The position numbers and the translations under genes are program-made. This document shows, piece after piece, positions 17,845-20,000 of a DNA stretch of 20,000 bases. Under the pieces are notes generated by a model that did not search any database, was not told the DNA's origin, and worked only from the letters and a program-made list of their open reading frames with translations. How positions within the stretch are numbered: position 1 is the stretch's first letter; every line of letters starts with the position of its first letter. This DNA comes from Sphaeroforma sirkka. Taxonomy: Eukaryota; Opisthokonta; Ichthyosporea; Ichthyophonida. The stretch covers positions 1-20,000 of the forward strand of contig LUCW03000702.1 of NCBI GenBank assembly GCA_001586965.3, written 5' to 3'.

Positions 17845-19921
17845 CTGCAAAATTTCAGAGAATGTTTAAATTGCGAATGCACGGATGGAAACTTAAACCA
17901 AATCACAGAAGGCGCGAGATATGTTGGTATTTTGGATATGGAGAAGACGGCACACACACCCTCAAGATAATGTGCGTATTGAGTGTATTTGTAAGGTGAG
18001 GGTGTAGTGCAATGCGTCTCCTCTTCAGTCTTTTATGACAAGATGGTATTCAGATAAACTTTCACTATTTACTGCTTATATCAAAAGAGAAGAGGAGGAA
18101 TGATGGGAAACCCACAAGCACCTCCATCACGAGTCAGTCCAAATGCAACAAAACAAGACAGAACATACTGTAGGCGGGTCGGAAGCTTGGCCATCCGCTG
18201 AGTGTTCCGCCGACACCCTGGATACAGCCATTTCGGCCTGGCCCACTCCCTTGGGTCCTCTCATCTTGAGAAATTCCATTGAGTCGCATGATTTGGTCAC
18301 CAACGGATTCCATGATGCGGCGTTTACCTTCTTGTTGAAAGCCTACTTCGGCGAATACACATTAAATGAGATACAGATCAAGGTCTTTTGGGTTTACGTT
18401 CACCCTCTTGTCAAATGTCTACGTCAGCGAATACACATTTAATCAGATACGGATAAGGATCAGCATTGTCATGCACATGGGTTGCTGGCCATATATGATT
18501 TGCTTCCTGATCATTTTGTTTGTTGTATTCACAGAAAAAGTACATTTCTTCGAGGCGACTACGATGAACAATTAGAGAACTACAATGCCCCGTCCTTGAC
18601 AATAGTACTGTACTAGTCTGATGACAACTGCACCGCGATACTCGAATACCAGCCTTCCAGTTTAGCCGCAACCTCTGATATCATAGATGTCAATCCAACC
18701 AGGTAATGCAAATAGCAATTTTGAATGCTTGGCGCACACCCATCTAATAACAGATGATCTTCACCTAGGTGCCTGCTATCGATAAGGGGAATGATATATA
18801 TATACGTACAACACGCCTTCTAACCTTCTTCGTGCATTACAGAAACTTATCACCTATGTGAACACATGATACATCAGCAGTGGTACAGAACGTTTTACCT
18901 GTAAAAGTAGGGGATACGGCACTGAACCCTGGAAGATAGACGTGACAAACTCCGTACACTGGGCCGTTAGCTCTACGCAGACAATCCCACCCTCCTGTGG
19001 TCAGAAGCATACAGCACACATCATTTCAATACCAACTTCTAGGTGATTATTTGTCGGGGTAAGTCTCTTGTTCGTCACAGGTAGAGCGGCGGCGGGCAAA
19101 CTATAATATACGTAATATTGCAATCAGGCTAAACAACCTCAGAACACCTGAAGTTTTGAAATATTGCTATGTTTTCGCTTGGCGAATTCTAGTTGTACTG
19201 GTCTAGAATTGATTCCGATTCGATAGCTGCGAGAAGACCCGAAAGATGAAAAGGTGCCAACGCAGACACGGTTCGTCAGGTACGGACATCCCCAACACGC
19301 CCCGCACACCCATAACACAGTGACTTCTGTCTGGGGTTTTATGATTGTTCCACAGAAAATGCAGAAAATAGGGTTAATTGCCCATCGAAGGTGCCGCAAT
19401 ATACCAACAAATGGTGATGTAGCCAGCATAGATATGTTTTATGAACATGGGCAGGGACTATATGATTCAAACCAACAACTTGAGACAAAAAAATACGTAT
19501 CACCCTGTGGATCGTACAACTCAAAAACCATACGACTCCGAATCTTGTACTCACAGATCAGAAAAACTCGACAATTGATATCATACCAATGCAAACCTTG
19601 AACATCATACATCTCGTTATGTGAGACACGAACTTTCAACTCTTTACATCTCAAATACTGACTTCCATTGCCAAAATCCAGTCACCCAACACATATGGAC
19701 CCAATAGAAACCATCTGACGTCCCGTACTATCTAAGGGACCAGAACTCGATATTTCATTCGTCCAAAACAATTCAATCGTTAACCCAGAACCCAATATTC
19801 CAAGCTACGTACCGTGCACACCACCGATTGAAAGAAGTCTTCAAAATCGTCCACAGGGAAGAATATTCTCGGATAAGTCATCTCCGTCACTGTACCTTTG
19901 GACTGGTCCATGCGGGTGCGA
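17617..19921 (-). CDS. KIAA0930 / DUF2045-family protein, four 3' exons (5' exons outside window)
   Basis: Four - strand exons with GT-AG borders join into one frame: 19921-19813 (109 nt), 18994-18899 (96 nt), 18342-18169 (174 nt) and 17844-17617 (228 nt, TGA at 17619-17617). The three introns between them (818, 556 and 324 nt) are all phase 0. The first exon starts with one base completing a codon, so at least one more exon lies to the right. The peptide blocks match human KIAA0930 as I remember it: TYPRIFFPVDDFEDFFQ (human YPNIFFMIDSFEEVF), GGIVCVELTA (EMVCVELVA), SIFQGSV (VIFQGSI), SMEFLKMRGPKGVGQAEMAV ([20 protein letters not shown]) and, in the last exon, ACLTFVNIRLKHLVVNVL (AHLTYVTLPLHRILTDIL). 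The function of the family is unknown. The human Ser-rich linker before the C-terminus is much shorter here. Confidence 0.88.
18169..18342 (-). other. KIAA0930-like exon (third in window)
   Basis: The acceptor is GCCGAAGTAG ending at 18343. The donor GTATGT starts at 18168. The exon has 58 codons in phase 0 at both ends, opens AFNKKVNAAS and carries the MEFLKMRGPKG and AEMAVSRVS blocks. A near copy of its acceptor and first codons lies 76 bases upstream in the intron. Confidence 0.87.
18320..18463 (-). repeat. 76-bp near-tandem duplication spanning a splice acceptor and exon start
   Basis: Read on the - strand, 18463-18398 and 18387-18322 match at roughly 75-80 percent. Each copy contains GAT-rich lead-in, AATGTGTATTCGC, a GTAG acceptor and the first codons of an exon. 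The upstream copy reads TFDKRVN where the real exon reads AFNKKVN. The upstream copy runs into a TAA 18 codons after its acceptor. Confidence 0.75.
18899..18994 (-). other. KIAA0930-like exon (second in window)
   Basis: The acceptor is TCTGACCACAG ending at 18995. The donor GTAAAA starts at 18898. The exon has exactly 32 codons in phase 0 at both ends and encodes GGIVCVELTA followed by SIFQGSVPY, the most recognisable part of the family. Confidence 0.88.
19813..19921 (-). other. KIAA0930-like exon (first in window)
   Basis: The acceptor is CCTCTCCTAG with a pyrimidine tract, ending at 19922. The donor GTACGT starts at 19812. The exon encodes 36 whole codons after one leading base and contains the YPRIFFPVDDFEDFF block. 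The incoming phase shows that the missing upstream exon ends with two bases of a split codon. Confidence 0.87.
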
Positions 19922-20000
19922 CTAGGAGAGGGATAGACTCTCCTGCTAACCTAGATATCAAACAGACGGGTACAAAATTAGAGTGTGTGCAGATGGGGGT

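Noticed and set aside
17354..17869. + strand open frame of 171 codons
   Set aside because: Its right half is antisense to the last KIAA0930-like exon, which has real homology. The + strand product has no recognisable domain.
18143..18442. + strand open frame of 99 codons
   Set aside because: It is antisense to the third KIAA0930-like exon and is explained as its shadow.
19139..19654. Two - strand open frames (96 and 71 codons), one with a CxxC...CxxC pattern resembling a zinc ribbon
   Set aside because: They lie wholly inside the 818-nt intron between two KIAA0930-like exons that join precisely in frame, and neither continues the family homology. The cysteine pattern alone is weak.
1..20000. 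tRNA, rRNA, CRISPR or bacterial operon features
   Set aside because: I saw no tRNA-like T-arm or acceptor pairing, no rRNA sequence and no regularly spaced repeats. The gene structure is eukaryotic throughout.

Overview
The window looks like nuclear DNA of a eukaryote with moderately intron-containing genes and a heavy load of retroelements. It has GT-AG introns, AATAAA signals, C2H2 zinc fingers, and LTR retrotransposon remains of both the Ty3 and copia types. The mix of a GLI/ZIC-type tandem CWCH2 zinc-finger module with a homologue of animal KIAA0930 suggests a unicellular holozoan, for example an ichthyosporean. That placement is inference only.

Layout. (1) Positions 1 to about 6030 on the + strand hold a Ty3 (Metaviridae)-type retrotransposon entering from the left edge: a badly frameshifted gag, protease, reverse transcriptase-RNase H, a Dam-methyltransferase-like module of the kind best known from DIRS elements, a D,D-35-E integrase, a chromodomain-like tail and a probable 3' LTR. 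(2) Positions 6229 to 6997 hold a second, truncated copy of that LTR-like sequence joined directly to the last piece of a Ty1/copia RNase H gene. (3) About 7,250 to 9,790 is non-coding, AT-rich and full of inverted repeats. It includes a 925-bp element with 29-bp terminal inverted repeats and 13-bp flanking direct repeats, and a foldback with arms of about 55-60 bp. (4) Positions 10,943 to 15,211 hold one large intronless + strand gene for a 1422-residue transcription factor with eight C2H2 fingers. (5) Positions 15,212 to 17,616 hold its 3' region and no convincing gene, only a short F-box-like open frame. (6) Positions 17,617 to 19,921 on the - strand hold the last four coding exons of a split gene for a KIAA0930 / DUF2045-family protein, assembled here by reading exon by exon. 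Its 5' exons lie beyond the right edge.

The two host genes converge (zinc finger rightward, KIAA0930-like leftward) and show no evident functional link. The points most worth a second look are the Ty3 element combining a methyltransferase-like module with a chromodomain-like tail, the KIAA0930-like gene with a tandemly duplicated splice acceptor plus exon start, the eight-finger tCWCH2 factor, and the unassigned inverted-repeat elements.
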